From UBA5078 sp033721235 (GTDB lineage Bacteria; Pseudomonadota; Gammaproteobacteria; Pseudomonadales; Pseudohongiellaceae): a stretch of 64,000 bases of DNA. A program made the translations under genes and the position numbers. Numbering within the stretch: the first letter of the stretch is position 1; every line of letters begins with the position of its first letter. A model generated the notes under the pieces. The model was not told where the DNA came from, did not search any database, and worked only from the letters and a program-made list of their open reading frames with translations. Location: contig JAWWAY010000002.1 of the NCBI GenBank assembly GCA_033721235.1, forward strand, positions 124,001-188,000, read 5' to 3'. This document shows, piece by piece, positions 46,022 through 53,942 of this stretch.

Positions 46022-46612
46022 ATGCAAACTGATGCCTTAAAACTGATTGTGGGCCTGGGAAATCCCGGCCCACAATATCAGAACAACCGCCATAACGCCG
46101 GTGCCTGGCTACTGTCTCGCCTAGCCGAAGACTATAACGGCCAAATGCGCCCGGAAGCCAAATTTTTTGGCATTACTGGCCGAATCACCATCGACGGGCA
46201 CGACGTCCGCCTTCTATTCCCCACCACGTTTATGAACCGCAGCGGCCAATCGGTTTCAGCCCTGTGCAAGTATTTTGACATCGAACCCCAGCAAATGCTG
46301 GTGGCCTACGATGAGATTGACTTCGACGTGGGCACTACCCGCTTTAAGTTCGGCGGCGGTCATGGGGGACACAATGGCATTCGCGATATTATTAGCGCCC
46401 TTGGCAATAATCGCGACTTCCATCGCCTGCGCATTGGCGTTGGCCATCCCGGCAATAAAGCAGCCGTAGCAAATTACGTATTAAGCGATCCGTCCAAGCA
46501 AGAAAACGACATCATTATGGGCGATATCGACATGGCCATTCGCACCCTCCCTCTCGCCGTGAAAGGCGAATGGGAAAACGCGATGCATAAACTGCATACC
46601 AAACCGGCCTAG
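46022..46612 (+). CDS. pth: Peptidyl-tRNA hydrolase
   Basis: A 196-residue Pth: LIVGLGNPGPQYQNNRHNAG with the catalytic His, TFMNRSGQSV, and HGGHNGIRDI. Releases peptides from dropped-off tRNAs. 34 bp after rplY. Confidence 0.96.
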   Translation: MQTDALKLIVGLGNPGPQYQNNRHNAGAWLLSRLAEDYNGQMRPEAKFFGITGRITIDGHDVRLLFPTTFMNRSGQSVSALCKYFDIEPQQMLVAYDEIDFDVGTTRFKFGGGHGGHNGIRDIISALGNNRDFHRLRIGVGHPGNKAAVANYVLSDPSKQENDIIMGDIDMAIRTLPLAVKGEWENAMHKLHTKPA

Positions 46613-46650
46613 CTCGCTAGAGCCTGTCATCGAGACTAAGGAACAACATC

Positions 46651-47742
46651 ATGGGTTTTAAATGTGGCATTGTCGGACTCCCCAACGTAGGTAAGTCCAC
46701 ACTATTCAATGCATTAACCAAAGCCGGCATCTCCGCCGAGAACTTTCCGTTCTGCACCATCGAGCCTAACTCAGGCCTAGTAGCCATGCCCGACCCACGC
46801 CTAGAGCAACTGGCCGAAATTGTAAAACCAGAGAAAGTCATCCCTACGACGATGGAGTTCGTGGACATTGCCGGCCTAGTGGCTGGCGCCTCCAAAGGCG
46901 AAGGCCTTGGCAACCAGTTCCTCGCCAATATTCGTGAGACCGATGCAATCGCCCACGTTGTGCGCTGCTTCGAAGACCCAAACGTCATCCACGTAGCCGA
47001 CCGCGTAGCCCCCGAAGCCGATATCGAAGTGATCAATACCGAGCTAGCCCTAGCCGACCTAGAGTCTGTTGAGAAAGGCCTAGTGCGCGTGACGAAACTA
47101 GCGCGCAGCGGCGACAAAGACGCCGCCAAACAAGTGACCCTGCTAGAGCGCCTCAAAGCCCACCTAGACGAAGCCAAACCCGTACGCACATTAGGCCTAA
47201 GCAAAGACGAATTGGCTGCTGTGTACAATCTACACCTGTTGACGACCAAGCCTACAATGTACATCGCCAATGTGGACGAAGACGGCTTCGAAGATAACCC
47301 CTTCCTAGACACAGTACGAGGCATCGCCGAGAGCGAAGGCGCCTCCGTAGTCGTCATCTGCAACAAGCTAGAAGCAGAGATTGCCGAGCTGGAAGACGCA
47401 GAGAAACTCGAGTTCCTACAAGACCTAGGCATGGAAGAGCCAGGCCTAGACCGAGTCATCCGGGCAGGCTACGCCCTACTAGGCCTACAGACCTATTTCA
47501 CGGCCGGCGTCAAAGAAGTGAGAGCATGGACTGTCAAAGTGGGCGCCACAGCCCCGCAAGCCGCTGGCGTCATCCATACCGACTTCGAGAAAGGCTTTAT
47601 TCGCGCCGAAGTCGTGGGCTTTGACGACTTTATTGCCAACAACGGAGAGCAAGGCGCTAAGGACGCCGGGCGCTGGCGCCTAGAAGGCAAAGAGTACATT
47701 GTCCAAGACGGCGACGTCGTTCACTTTAGATTTAACGTGTGA
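46651..47742 (+). CDS. ychF: Redox-regulated ATPase YchF
   Basis: A 363-residue Obg-family protein: P-loop IVGLPNVGKSTLFNALT, switch DIAGLVAGASKGEGLGNQFL, and C-terminal TGS domain (VHFRFNV end). Despite the GTPase fold it prefers ATP. 38 bp after pth. Confidence 0.96.
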   Translation: MGFKCGIVGLPNVGKSTLFNALTKAGISAENFPFCTIEPNSGLVAMPDPRLEQLAEIVKPEKVIPTTMEFVDIAGLVAGASKGEGLGNQFLANIRETDAIAHVVRCFEDPNVIHVADRVAPEADIEVINTELALADLESVEKGLVRVTKLARSGDKDAAKQVTLLERLKAHLDEAKPVRTLGLSKDELAAVYNLHLLTTKPTMYIANVDEDGFEDNPFLDTVRGIAESEGASVVVICNKLEAEIAELEDAEKLEFLQDLGMEEPGLDRVIRAGYALLGLQTYFTAGVKEVRAWTVKVGATAPQAAGVIHTDFEKGFIRAEVVGFDDFIANNGEQGAKDAGRWRLEGKEYIVQDGDVVHFRFNV

Positions 47743-47743
47743 C

Positions 47744-47772
47744 TTGACAACAAACAGGGAAATCGCGAGAAT
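47744..47772 (+). promoter_or_regulatory. Putative promoter of tRNA-Met
   Basis: Perfect TTGACA (47744-47749) and GAGAAT (47767-47772), 17 bp apart, start two bases after the ychF stop and 52 bp before the tRNA. Confidence 0.5.
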
Positions 47773-47823
47773 TCGCATCCTTCAATCAGCGCGGCCCTTT
47801 TTTCGGCCCCTGAAACGAGTAAT

Positions 47824-47900
47824 GGCTATGTAGCTCAGCTGGTTAGAGCACAGCATTCATAATGCTGGGGTCAGTGGTTCAAGTCCACTCATAGCTACCA
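47824..47900 (+). tRNA. tRNA-Met (anticodon CAT)
   Basis: A 77-base cloverleaf: acceptor GGCTATG/CATAGCT-type pairing, anticodon stem CAGCA/TGCTG around TTCATAA giving CAT, T arm GTGGTTCAAGTCCAC, encoded CCA. The stem form is that of elongator tRNA-Met. Follows ychF as in pseudomonads and marks the edge of the accessory island. Confidence 0.95.
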
Positions 47901-47908
47901 TATAAAAC

Positions 47909-47941
47909 AAGGGCTTAGCAGCAATGCTAGGCCCTTTTTTA
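47909..47941 (+). terminator. Rho-independent terminator of tRNA-Met
   Basis: AAGGGCTTAGCA and TGCTAGGCCCTT pair around GCAA, followed by T residues. Confidence 0.85.
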
Positions 47942-47945
47942 TTGG

Positions 47946-48032
47946 ATCAAAGGGGTCAGAAGAACTTGATCCGCTGCAGTTAATTCAACACCTAAGCTAT
48001 ACGAACGATCAAGTTCTTCTGACCCCTTTGAT
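47946..48032. repeat. Foldback repeat, copy 1
   Basis: Perfect 26-bp inverted arms at 47946-47971 and 48007-48032 with a 35-bp spacer. The outer half of each arm is ATCAAAGGGGTCAGA or its complement, the inner half GAACTTGATC. Two more copies occur at 50497 and 51967. It directly follows the tRNA-Met terminator, and the reading frame of the next gene runs into its right arm. Confidence 0.95.
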
Positions 48033-48086
48033 TTCCAAGCACTACGACTTTCGATATTCATAGAAAATGGACGCATTGACGCGTCT

Positions 48087-48464
48087 GTGAAAGGTAGTTG
48101 GAATCAGGTCTGTCTCGAGCAGAAAATAACAGAGAGACGCAATCCTTATTCAATTGTGATACGAGTCTTCAGCGGCGCAATAGGAGCGCCAATAGGAATA
48201 AGTGTTAAGGAGGTTGTCACTGAGTCAGGAGTAAAATTGGGATCAAAAAAGCCTTCTCAAGGTGTAACTTACCAGTCAATCTCCGACCTAGATCCATTTA
48301 CCGCATTGGTTTACTCTGGACTTGAACTACTAAACCGTGAAGCTATTACAGCGAATGGCACAGTATTCTATCAGGGTAAATCAACGAGATTTAACATCCG
48401 CTTGCGTCCTAAATATAGTGAAGAAAAACGAAATGACATTTACGATCGGGTAATAGGGATATAA
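48087..48464 (+). CDS. Unrecognised protein, probably N-terminally truncated
   Basis: The frame gives 125 residues from a GTG at 48087, but no ribosome site precedes it. The frame is open back to 47970, through the right arm of the foldback repeat, with no ATG or TTG. Residues before the GTG (SIFIENGRIDAS) look like ordinary protein. I infer a gene fragment whose original start was removed when the repeat arrived. No family is recognised; the segment FSGAIGAPIGISVKE is followed by a beta-rich region. The local sequence is more AT-rich than the flanking core. Confidence 0.45.
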   Translation: MKGSWNQVCLEQKITERRNPYSIVIRVFSGAIGAPIGISVKEVVTESGVKLGSKKPSQGVTYQSISDLDPFTALVYSGLELLNREAITANGTVFYQGKSTRFNIRLRPKYSEEKRNDIYDRVIGI

Positions 48465-48466
48465 AC

Positions 48467-48546
48467 GCGTAACAAAGTCATTAATCATCGCCAGCAAAGC
48501 TGGCTGGACCTCCAACTTTTCCGACCCGCTTACCAAGGCGTTAGTA
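48467..48546 (+). other. attC-like spacer 1
   Basis: GTAACAAAG near 48469 and GGCGTTAG near 48538-48545 bound an 80-bp spacer with an internal GCCAGC-AAA-GCTGGC hairpin. The ends resemble the TAACAA/GCGTTA boundaries of integron attC sites, but the GTTRRRY core is imperfect and arm pairing is weak. Confidence 0.35.
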
Positions 48547-48556
48547 ATCATCAGAT

Positions 48557-48991
48557 ATGAACTCAGAAATCATAGAAGAAATCGTTGAGCTAGATAGAAT
48601 TAATATGAGCGAAGTTATAAAGACTTCTGGTGGAGAGTATTCCGAAGATATGAGGAGAAGTGCACTAAAACGTGAACTCGCTAGTGGTTCTCAGTTGCTA
48701 ACCTACTACAGAAATGGGTTACTTGCGGGATATTTGCAGTACACTACTGATAATATTGGCGCCTGCTATGTTATATCTTTACAAGTGCACCCTGAGCATA
48801 GAAATGGAGTTGTACTAAGATCACTACTGAAAAACTTTCGGGGCGAAATACGTATCCAAAACATCAAAGAGTTAAAGAGCTCCGTTCATACAAATAACAA
48901 AGAATCCGTTTCATTGCATGAGCGATTAGGGTTTCGGGTAGTAAGAACGGAGAATGAACGACACCAATTCTCATTATTAGTTGGTCAATGA
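48557..48991 (+). CDS. GNAT-family N-acetyltransferase
   Basis: A 144-residue GNAT protein: GYLQYTTDNIGACYVISLQVHP is strand 4 and RNGVVLRSLL takes the place of the acetyl-CoA loop, although the R/Q-x-x-G-x-G/A motif is degenerate; VHTNNKESVSLHERLGFRVV is the C-terminal GNAT signature. Small size, AT-rich composition and flanking attC-like spacers suggest a mobile cassette. Substrate unknown. Confidence 0.75.
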   Translation: MNSEIIEEIVELDRINMSEVIKTSGGEYSEDMRRSALKRELASGSQLLTYYRNGLLAGYLQYTTDNIGACYVISLQVHPEHRNGVVLRSLLKNFRGEIRIQNIKELKSSVHTNNKESVSLHERLGFRVVRTENERHQFSLLVGQ

Positions 48992-48994
48992 CTA

Positions 48995-49080
48995 CTAACA
49001 AGCGCCAGCAACCAGCCCGTTCCAGGCCTTGGACCAAAACTCACCGGCATTAATTTTTAGTCGTTGCGGCAGGCGTTGCA
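48995..49080 (+). other. attC-like spacer 2
   Basis: CTAACAAGCGCCAGCAAC at the left and GTTGCGGCAGGCGTTGC at the right are largely complementary (GCCAGCAAC against GTTGCGGC), enclosing about 50 bp. This is the best attC-like site of the region and lies between two cassette-size genes. Confidence 0.45.
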
Positions 49081-49104
49081 TGTCTTAAAGGAGCAAACGA
49101 AAGA

Positions 49105-49380
49105 ATGTACGCAGTAATTTTTAAAGCCACAATTAAAGAGCTGGACGCCCAGTATTCAGAAATGGCTGAGCGCATGCGTAATTTGGCCATCAGTGAATAT
49201 GGCTGCACTGAATTTACGGCTTGCACTGAAGGCGATAAAGAAATCGCCATATCCTATTGGCCTTCAATGGAACACATTAAAGCTTGGCACCAAAACCCTG
49301 AACATAAAAAGGCTCAAGCTCTTGGTAAATCCAAATGGTATTCTTCGTATCAAGTTCAAGTAACAGAGCTTCTTAGGTAG
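49105..49380 (+). CDS. Antibiotic biosynthesis monooxygenase (ABM) domain protein
   Basis: A 91-residue ferredoxin-like ABM domain: MYAVIFKATI strand, helix EMAERMRNLAISEYGC, IAISYWPSMEHIKAWHQNPEHKKAQ and the final YQVQVTEL strand. Members are small cofactor-free oxygenases or stress proteins. AAAGGAG precedes the ATG. Cassette-like context. Confidence 0.8.
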   Translation: MYAVIFKATIKELDAQYSEMAERMRNLAISEYGCTEFTACTEGDKEIAISYWPSMEHIKAWHQNPEHKKAQALGKSKWYSSYQVQVTELLR

Positions 49381-49407
49381 TGCGTGCCAAATCAATTGCA
49401 AGCACAT

Positions 49408-49466
49408 CTAAAAGCGCTCCAGTTCGCTGGGCTGGACGTCGCTGAGGCTTCATATGGCGCTTAAAG
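49408..49466 (+). other. Degenerate attC-like spacer 3
   Basis: CTAAAAGCGC at the left and GGCGCTTAAAG at the right share a complementary AAGCGC core, with CCAG...CTGG inside. It lacks proper GTTRRRY ends and is weaker than spacer 2. Confidence 0.25.
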
Positions 49467-49540
49467 TAACTTAGCCAGTATCGAAGATTTGCAGAACTCT
49501 AGGGCATTAGTACAACTCTATACCACTTAAGGAGACGACC

Positions 49541-49909
49541 ATGGCAAAGAAATTTTCTCGAATCAAGGTGCTAAAGCTGCTTTGCTTAGCAATCCTGTTC
49601 CTTGCAGTTTCATTGGGTGCTGTAGAGGCGCTCTTGCTAATCGATATCGGTGGGATAGATTTTGCCGTGACTTTTCTGCTTTTTTACTTTGCCGTAATCC
49701 GCGACACAATTGCTTTTAAATACCAGTGCCTAAAAGACGATATTAGAAACTTCTTGGATTATGTCTCTGGCCTATACATGTTCCGCCCAAAGATTTTTCT
49801 CTCCCACCTTTCGGCCAGTGGATTGATAGTCGCCGTAACAGCTTCCGTATTTTTCGCTTGTGTACTTTGGCTGCCCGTAATTTATCTTAGCTCTGGGGTC
49901 GTAGCTTAG
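49541..49909 (+). CDS. Small membrane protein, unrecognised
   Basis: A 122-residue protein with a basic N-terminus, a long hydrophobic stretch that may form two helices (about 13-60) and a third helix near the C-terminus (about 90-118). AAGGAG lies 9 bases before the ATG. No family recognised. It follows the third attC-like spacer. Confidence 0.6.
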   Translation: MAKKFSRIKVLKLLCLAILFLAVSLGAVEALLLIDIGGIDFAVTFLLFYFAVIRDTIAFKYQCLKDDIRNFLDYVSGLYMFRPKIFLSHLSASGLIVAVTASVFFACVLWLPVIYLSSGVVA

Positions 49910-50080
49910 ATGATGATAAAGAAATGAGGCACTCTAAGCCATGGAGCGCATACACCAAACATTCCGTCTTGCCTTTAATTTTTGTCGCGCCCTTCGACAC
50001 TCGGGGTTTGGAATATTCAGAAATGACAGCACACTAAAGCGAAGTCTTTATCCCACAAATAGCTCATTAACGAGGTTCTC

Positions 50081-50482
50081 ATGACAAACCATCTCGGCTC
50101 TTGCCTTTGCGGCGCTGTGAGCTTTGAAGTAGAAGGTGGCTTTGATAGCTTTTACCTGTGTCATTGCCAGCACTGCCAAAAGGATACGGGCTCAGCCCAT
50201 GCGGCCAATCTCATATCACAGTCTGCTAAATTACACTGGCTATCCGGTGCGGATGCAGTAGCTTCCTTTACCCTTCAAGGCACTCGTCATAACAAAAGCT
50301 TCTGTAAGCTATGCGGTTCAGCTCTACCAAGTACTCAAATTGCAGGCTTACTGGTCGTGCCTGCAGGCTGCCTTGATACCGAAGTCTCTATATCGCCAAC
50401 CGCCCATATTTTCATATCTAGTAAAGCACCATGGGAAAGAGATTTAAATAAAGCACCAGAATTTAAGGAACTACCCGAGTGA
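50081..50482 (+). CDS. GFA family protein (glutathione-dependent formaldehyde-activating fold)
   Basis: A 133-residue zinc protein: SCLCGAVSFEVEG, then CHCQHCQKDTGSAH and FCKLCGSALP, the three Cys clusters of the GFA/CENP-V fold. Despite the name most members have unknown substrates. The stop at 50482 lies 14 bp before foldback repeat copy 2. Confidence 0.85.
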   Translation: MTNHLGSCLCGAVSFEVEGGFDSFYLCHCQHCQKDTGSAHAANLISQSAKLHWLSGADAVASFTLQGTRHNKSFCKLCGSALPSTQIAGLLVVPAGCLDTEVSISPTAHIFISSKAPWERDLNKAPEFKELPE

Positions 50483-50496
50483 TTGCCCACCACCGC

Positions 50497-50581
50497 AATC
50501 AAAGGGGTCAGAACAACTTGATCAGCAGCCTAGCATTCGAGAAGTTTTGCGGTGGATCAAGTTGTTCTGACCCCTTTGATT
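50497..50581. repeat. Foldback repeat, copy 2
   Basis: Perfect 27-bp inverted arms at 50497-50523 and 50555-50581 with a 31-bp spacer. Arms match copies 1 and 3 in the AATCAAAGGGGTCAGAAC part; the spacer is unrelated to copy 1. Confidence 0.95.
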
Positions 50582-50669
50582 TGGCTGCCTTGCTCCTGCT
50601 CAGCCCGTGTGACAAACTCGCTCGACTAGCACTATGCGTACACATAACAACTGAGTCAGAAGTCCAAGA

Positions 50670-51704
50670 ATGAGCAAGAAAATAATTGTAATTACAACAG
50701 GCGGAACTATCGGCTCCATCTTGAATGCTGACTCGGTGTCCGTCGACTCAAGCGAGAGTAGAATTGCAATGGAGATAGAGGCCGCTAAGAGTCAATTAGG
50801 TCTCAAGGTTGAAGTGCGCTCTGCGATTAACAAGAATTCAGAATCACTCACTCCTAAAGATTGGCTAGACATCCTTAGCAGCATCGAGCATGCATGCAGT
50901 AGCGGTGCTGATGGCATCGTGGTCACTCACGGAACCGATACCATGGCGTATACGGTAGCCGCAGCCTATGCACTCAGACACATATGGTCAAATAAAGTGT
51001 GCTTTACCGGCGCATTCTACTCACCGGAGCTTCCCTCATCTGACACATCACTAAGCTTGCTCAGCGCCTTGGAGTTTGTCGCCTCCAGCCAGAGCGACAA
51101 TGGTGTATATCTTGCCTTTAGACAAAACGCGTCTAACAAAGAGGCAATCATTCTTAATGGTTTTAACGTTAAACCCATGAGTTTTGATGAGACGTCCTTT
51201 AGTTCTACCTACCAAGACTACATCACCACCTACTCTGTAGAATCTGGGCTTAGCAAGGAATTCAAGCCTGTAAGCACAGGCTATCCACAGATCAACACCA
51301 CAACTCTTCCACGTAAGCAGGAAGTAATGGACGCCCAAAGCAAGGTGTCGTGCATTAGCCTGTACCCAGGCATAGATCTAGGCGTGTTAGAAGCGGTGAC
51401 GGCGAATAGAGAGGTGGTTGTTGTTCAGTTGTATCACAGCGGCACAGGCCCTTGTGGCACTGACTACTGTGAGCTTATAGAACATCTTAAGAAGCACGCT
51501 GAATCAACATCGTTCCTTATGGGTGCATTCCCTTCCCAACACATATCTACCCCATATAGCAGCAGCAAGGCCATCGTCGATGCTGGCGGAATAATCTATA
51601 GAGATGTTCAGCCCCATTTTCTATATGTTTTCACGCTGCTCTGTTTAGCCCTAGGACATTCTCAAGCGGACATTAGAAAGCAACTGTCAAACTGGGAATT
51701 GTGA
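50670..51704 (+). CDS. Asparaginase family protein
   Basis: A 344-residue protein with the N-terminal nucleophile motif VITTGGTIGS and the second catalytic segment GIVVTHGTDTMAYT, the two Thr sites of bacterial asparaginases. No signal peptide, so cytoplasmic type I-like. The C-terminal domain (SCISLYPGIDLG) is present. It could be L-asparaginase or a related amidase. Bracketed by foldback copies 2 and 3. Confidence 0.85.
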   Translation: MSKKIIVITTGGTIGSILNADSVSVDSSESRIAMEIEAAKSQLGLKVEVRSAINKNSESLTPKDWLDILSSIEHACSSGADGIVVTHGTDTMAYTVAAAYALRHIWSNKVCFTGAFYSPELPSSDTSLSLLSALEFVASSQSDNGVYLAFRQNASNKEAIILNGFNVKPMSFDETSFSSTYQDYITTYSVESGLSKEFKPVSTGYPQINTTTLPRKQEVMDAQSKVSCISLYPGIDLGVLEAVTANREVVVVQLYHSGTGPCGTDYCELIEHLKKHAESTSFLMGAFPSQHISTPYSSSKAIVDAGGIIYRDVQPHFLYVFTLLCLALGHSQADIRKQLSNWEL

Positions 51705-51717
51705 GCAAGCACTGCAA

Positions 51718-51870
51718 TCAAGAAATACTCGCTTTGTCAGCCTCTCGAGCAAATAATAATGAGAACCACATAAGGCGCGATAATCGACCCGCTTGCCATA
51801 CGGCCTCTAGATTCTCGCCCTGCCCCCACAACTGCCATACTTGAGCATTAGCTTTAAGCATTAAACTCAT
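51718..51870 (-). CDS. Small hypothetical protein, 50 aa
   Basis: MSLMLKANAQVWQLWG begins a 50-residue frame with AAGGAAG eight bases upstream of its ATG at 51870. It is Trp-rich (four Trp) with an amphipathic character. No family recognised; convergent with the asparaginase gene. Coding is only moderately supported. Confidence 0.35.
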   Translation of the reverse strand: MSLMLKANAQVWQLWGQGENLEAVWQAGRLSRLMWFSLLFAREADKASIS

Positions 51871-51966
51871 GGCGCACTTCCTTCGAAAAGTGAATGAAAT
51901 AGATAACACAGTTTTAGTATGCAACTCTTAGCACCCAACAACGTTGAGCTAGATCAAAAAACCAAA

Positions 51967-52057
51967 AATCAAAGGGGTCAGAACAGTTTGATCTGCAGGC
52001 CAATCGGGAGGCGGGGCTATTTCTGAGGTGGATCAAGTTGTTCTGACCCCTTTGATT
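51967..52057. repeat. Foldback repeat, copy 3
   Basis: 27-bp inverted arms at 51967-51993 and 52031-52057 differing at two adjacent positions, 37-bp spacer. The right arm is identical to that of copy 2 and both spacers end in GGTG. It ends 48 bp before the alkaline phosphatase ATG and may shape its 5' leader. Confidence 0.95.
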
Positions 52058-52105
52058 CGTTAGCATCTTGGTGGTGGGTACTCCGCGCTTATAAGGAAAA
52101 TAATA

Positions 52106-53674
52106 ATGACAAAGCAACTTCTCAGGCAGCAAACTAAGCGTAAGCTATTGGCGCTTAGCTGCGCTTTACTCGTCTCTAACGGGGCATTGGCGCAAGCGCC
52201 CGCGTCGCCGCAACAATGGTATGAGGCCGGCCAGGCGGAGCTGTCTCGTGTGCTTGAGCAGCAGGCCAATACGCGCCAAGCAAAGAACATCATTCTGTTC
52301 CTGGGGGACGGTATGGGTATTTCCACGGTTACGGCAGCGCGTATATTCGCCGGGCAGCAGTTAGGAGGTAGTGGCGAAGAGAATCTTTTGTCATTTGAAC
52401 ACTTCCCTGCACTAGCCCTCTCGCGCACTTACAACACCAACCAGCAAACCCCTGACTCCGCAGGCACTATGACCGCGATCATTACAGGGATGAAGACTAA
52501 AGCGGGCCTGATAGCCATTAACCAGAACGCTAAGCGTTCCGACTGCGCATCGTCCCAAGGGCAAGAGATTCCGAGCTTTCTAGTACAAGCCGAGAACCAC
52601 GGCATGGCGACGGGTATTGTCACCACCACACGCATCACTCATGCAACGCCCGCGGCCACCTATGCGCACTCGCCGGAAAGAAACTGGGAGAGCGACACGG
52701 ATGTGCCCGAACAGGCCAAGGCTCAAGGCTGTAAAGATATCGCTAGCCAGCTTATCGATAATCCCATTGGCAATGGTATTGATGTGGTCTACGGCGGTGG
52801 TCGTCAGGCGTTTATTCCGGCATCCCAGAGCGATCCACAAGATGGTCGCTCGGGCGCAAGGAGAGACGGGCGCAACCTCATTCGCGAGTGGGAGGCGCTT
52901 AACGCGAACAACCGCTTTATCTGGAATGCCGAGCAGCTCAGTGCACTCGATGCCAATAGTAGCGGCAATGTATTGGGGCTTTTTAGTCGCCCACATATGA
53001 GCTATCACGAAGACAGAAGCGACCAAGATAGCACTAGCCAACCTAGCTTGCCGCAGATGACACTAAGCGCCATCGAACTACTGCAGCGTAATGACAAAGG
53101 TTTCTTCCTAATGGTAGAGGCTGGTCGCATCGACCATGCTCACCACGCTAGCAATGCCTACCGGGCTTTGGACGATACCAAAGAGCTTTCAGAAGCCGTT
53201 GAGGCCGCACTGGCAGCAACAAATGCTGAAGACACTTTGATCATTGTCACCGCCGATCATAGTCACGCCCTAAGCATGGGAGGCTACTCAACCCGAGGCA
53301 ACCCGATACTAGGCAAGGTGGTTCTCAATGATGGATCTGGAGAAGCAGAGACATCCCCCGCTTTGGACAATGACGAGCAACCCTACACCACCCTCAGCTA
53401 CCAAACGGGCCGTGGTTTCGCGGTAGGTGCCGGTGGAGACACTCGCTATACCCGCCCTGCCAATAGCGGCCACAAAGACCTAGTGGACGTGGACACCGAG
53501 CATAGTGACTATCACCAAGAAACCTTAGTACCACTAAACCTGGCTGCGCATGCGGGCGAAGACGTCGCCATATTTGCCAATGGCCCTTGGTCACACTTGT
53601 TCTCTTCAAGCCACGAACAAAACTACATATATCACGTCATGCGGCATGCAGCAGGCTTCGACAGGGGGCGATAA
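52106..53674 (+). CDS. phoA: Alkaline phosphatase
   Basis: A 522-residue exported enzyme with a signal peptide (to about ALAQ at residue 30). Metal ligand Asp68 in ILFLGDGMG, nucleophile Ser118 in PDSAGT, and later ligands in MVEAGRIDHAHHASN and TADHSH. It hydrolyses phosphomonoesters in the periplasm. No clear Pho box can be given because the upstream DNA is the foldback repeat. Confidence 0.92.
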   Translation: MTKQLLRQQTKRKLLALSCALLVSNGALAQAPASPQQWYEAGQAELSRVLEQQANTRQAKNIILFLGDGMGISTVTAARIFAGQQLGGSGEENLLSFEHFPALALSRTYNTNQQTPDSAGTMTAIITGMKTKAGLIAINQNAKRSDCASSQGQEIPSFLVQAENHGMATGIVTTTRITHATPAATYAHSPERNWESDTDVPEQAKAQGCKDIASQLIDNPIGNGIDVVYGGGRQAFIPASQSDPQDGRSGARRDGRNLIREWEALNANNRFIWNAEQLSALDANSSGNVLGLFSRPHMSYHEDRSDQDSTSQPSLPQMTLSAIELLQRNDKGFFLMVEAGRIDHAHHASNAYRALDDTKELSEAVEAALAATNAEDTLIIVTADHSHALSMGGYSTRGNPILGKVVLNDGSGEAETSPALDNDEQPYTTLSYQTGRGFAVGAGGDTRYTRPANSGHKDLVDVDTEHSDYHQETLVPLNLAAHAGEDVAIFANGPWSHLFSSSHEQNYIYHVMRHAAGFDRGR

Positions 53675-53942
53675 ACCTTCATTTAAATTAGGCACTTCCA
53701 CAGTGCTGCGGAACCATACTGATTGAGTAAAGTTTATATACCTAGGCATCGTGATCGCAGTGATGAGATAGCCTAGCTAGAGCTAGGTAGAACTGAAATA
53801 CTTTGTCACTAATATTTAAGCGAAATTTAAGACAAATTGCTGTAATAGTGTTTCTATAAAGTAGGGCCTGCGTTGTTTTTTCAAATCCAACGCTCAAACC
53901 AATAACTTTATCTTTAAACGCCTCGGCAAACAGGTAAACATT

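Noticed and set aside
46617..47459. 280-residue minus-strand frame opposite ychF
   Set aside because: Antisense shadow of ychF; Ser/Arg/Thr-rich and with no domain pattern.
47946..52057. CRISPR array
   Set aside because: The three repeats are palindromic elements 1.5-2.5 kb apart with genes between them, not short regular repeats with uniform spacers; no cas gene is present.
47824..52060. Prophage or integrative element at tRNA-Met
   Set aside because: No integrase, phage structural gene or duplicated tRNA 3' end was seen; the island is better explained by repeats and cassettes.
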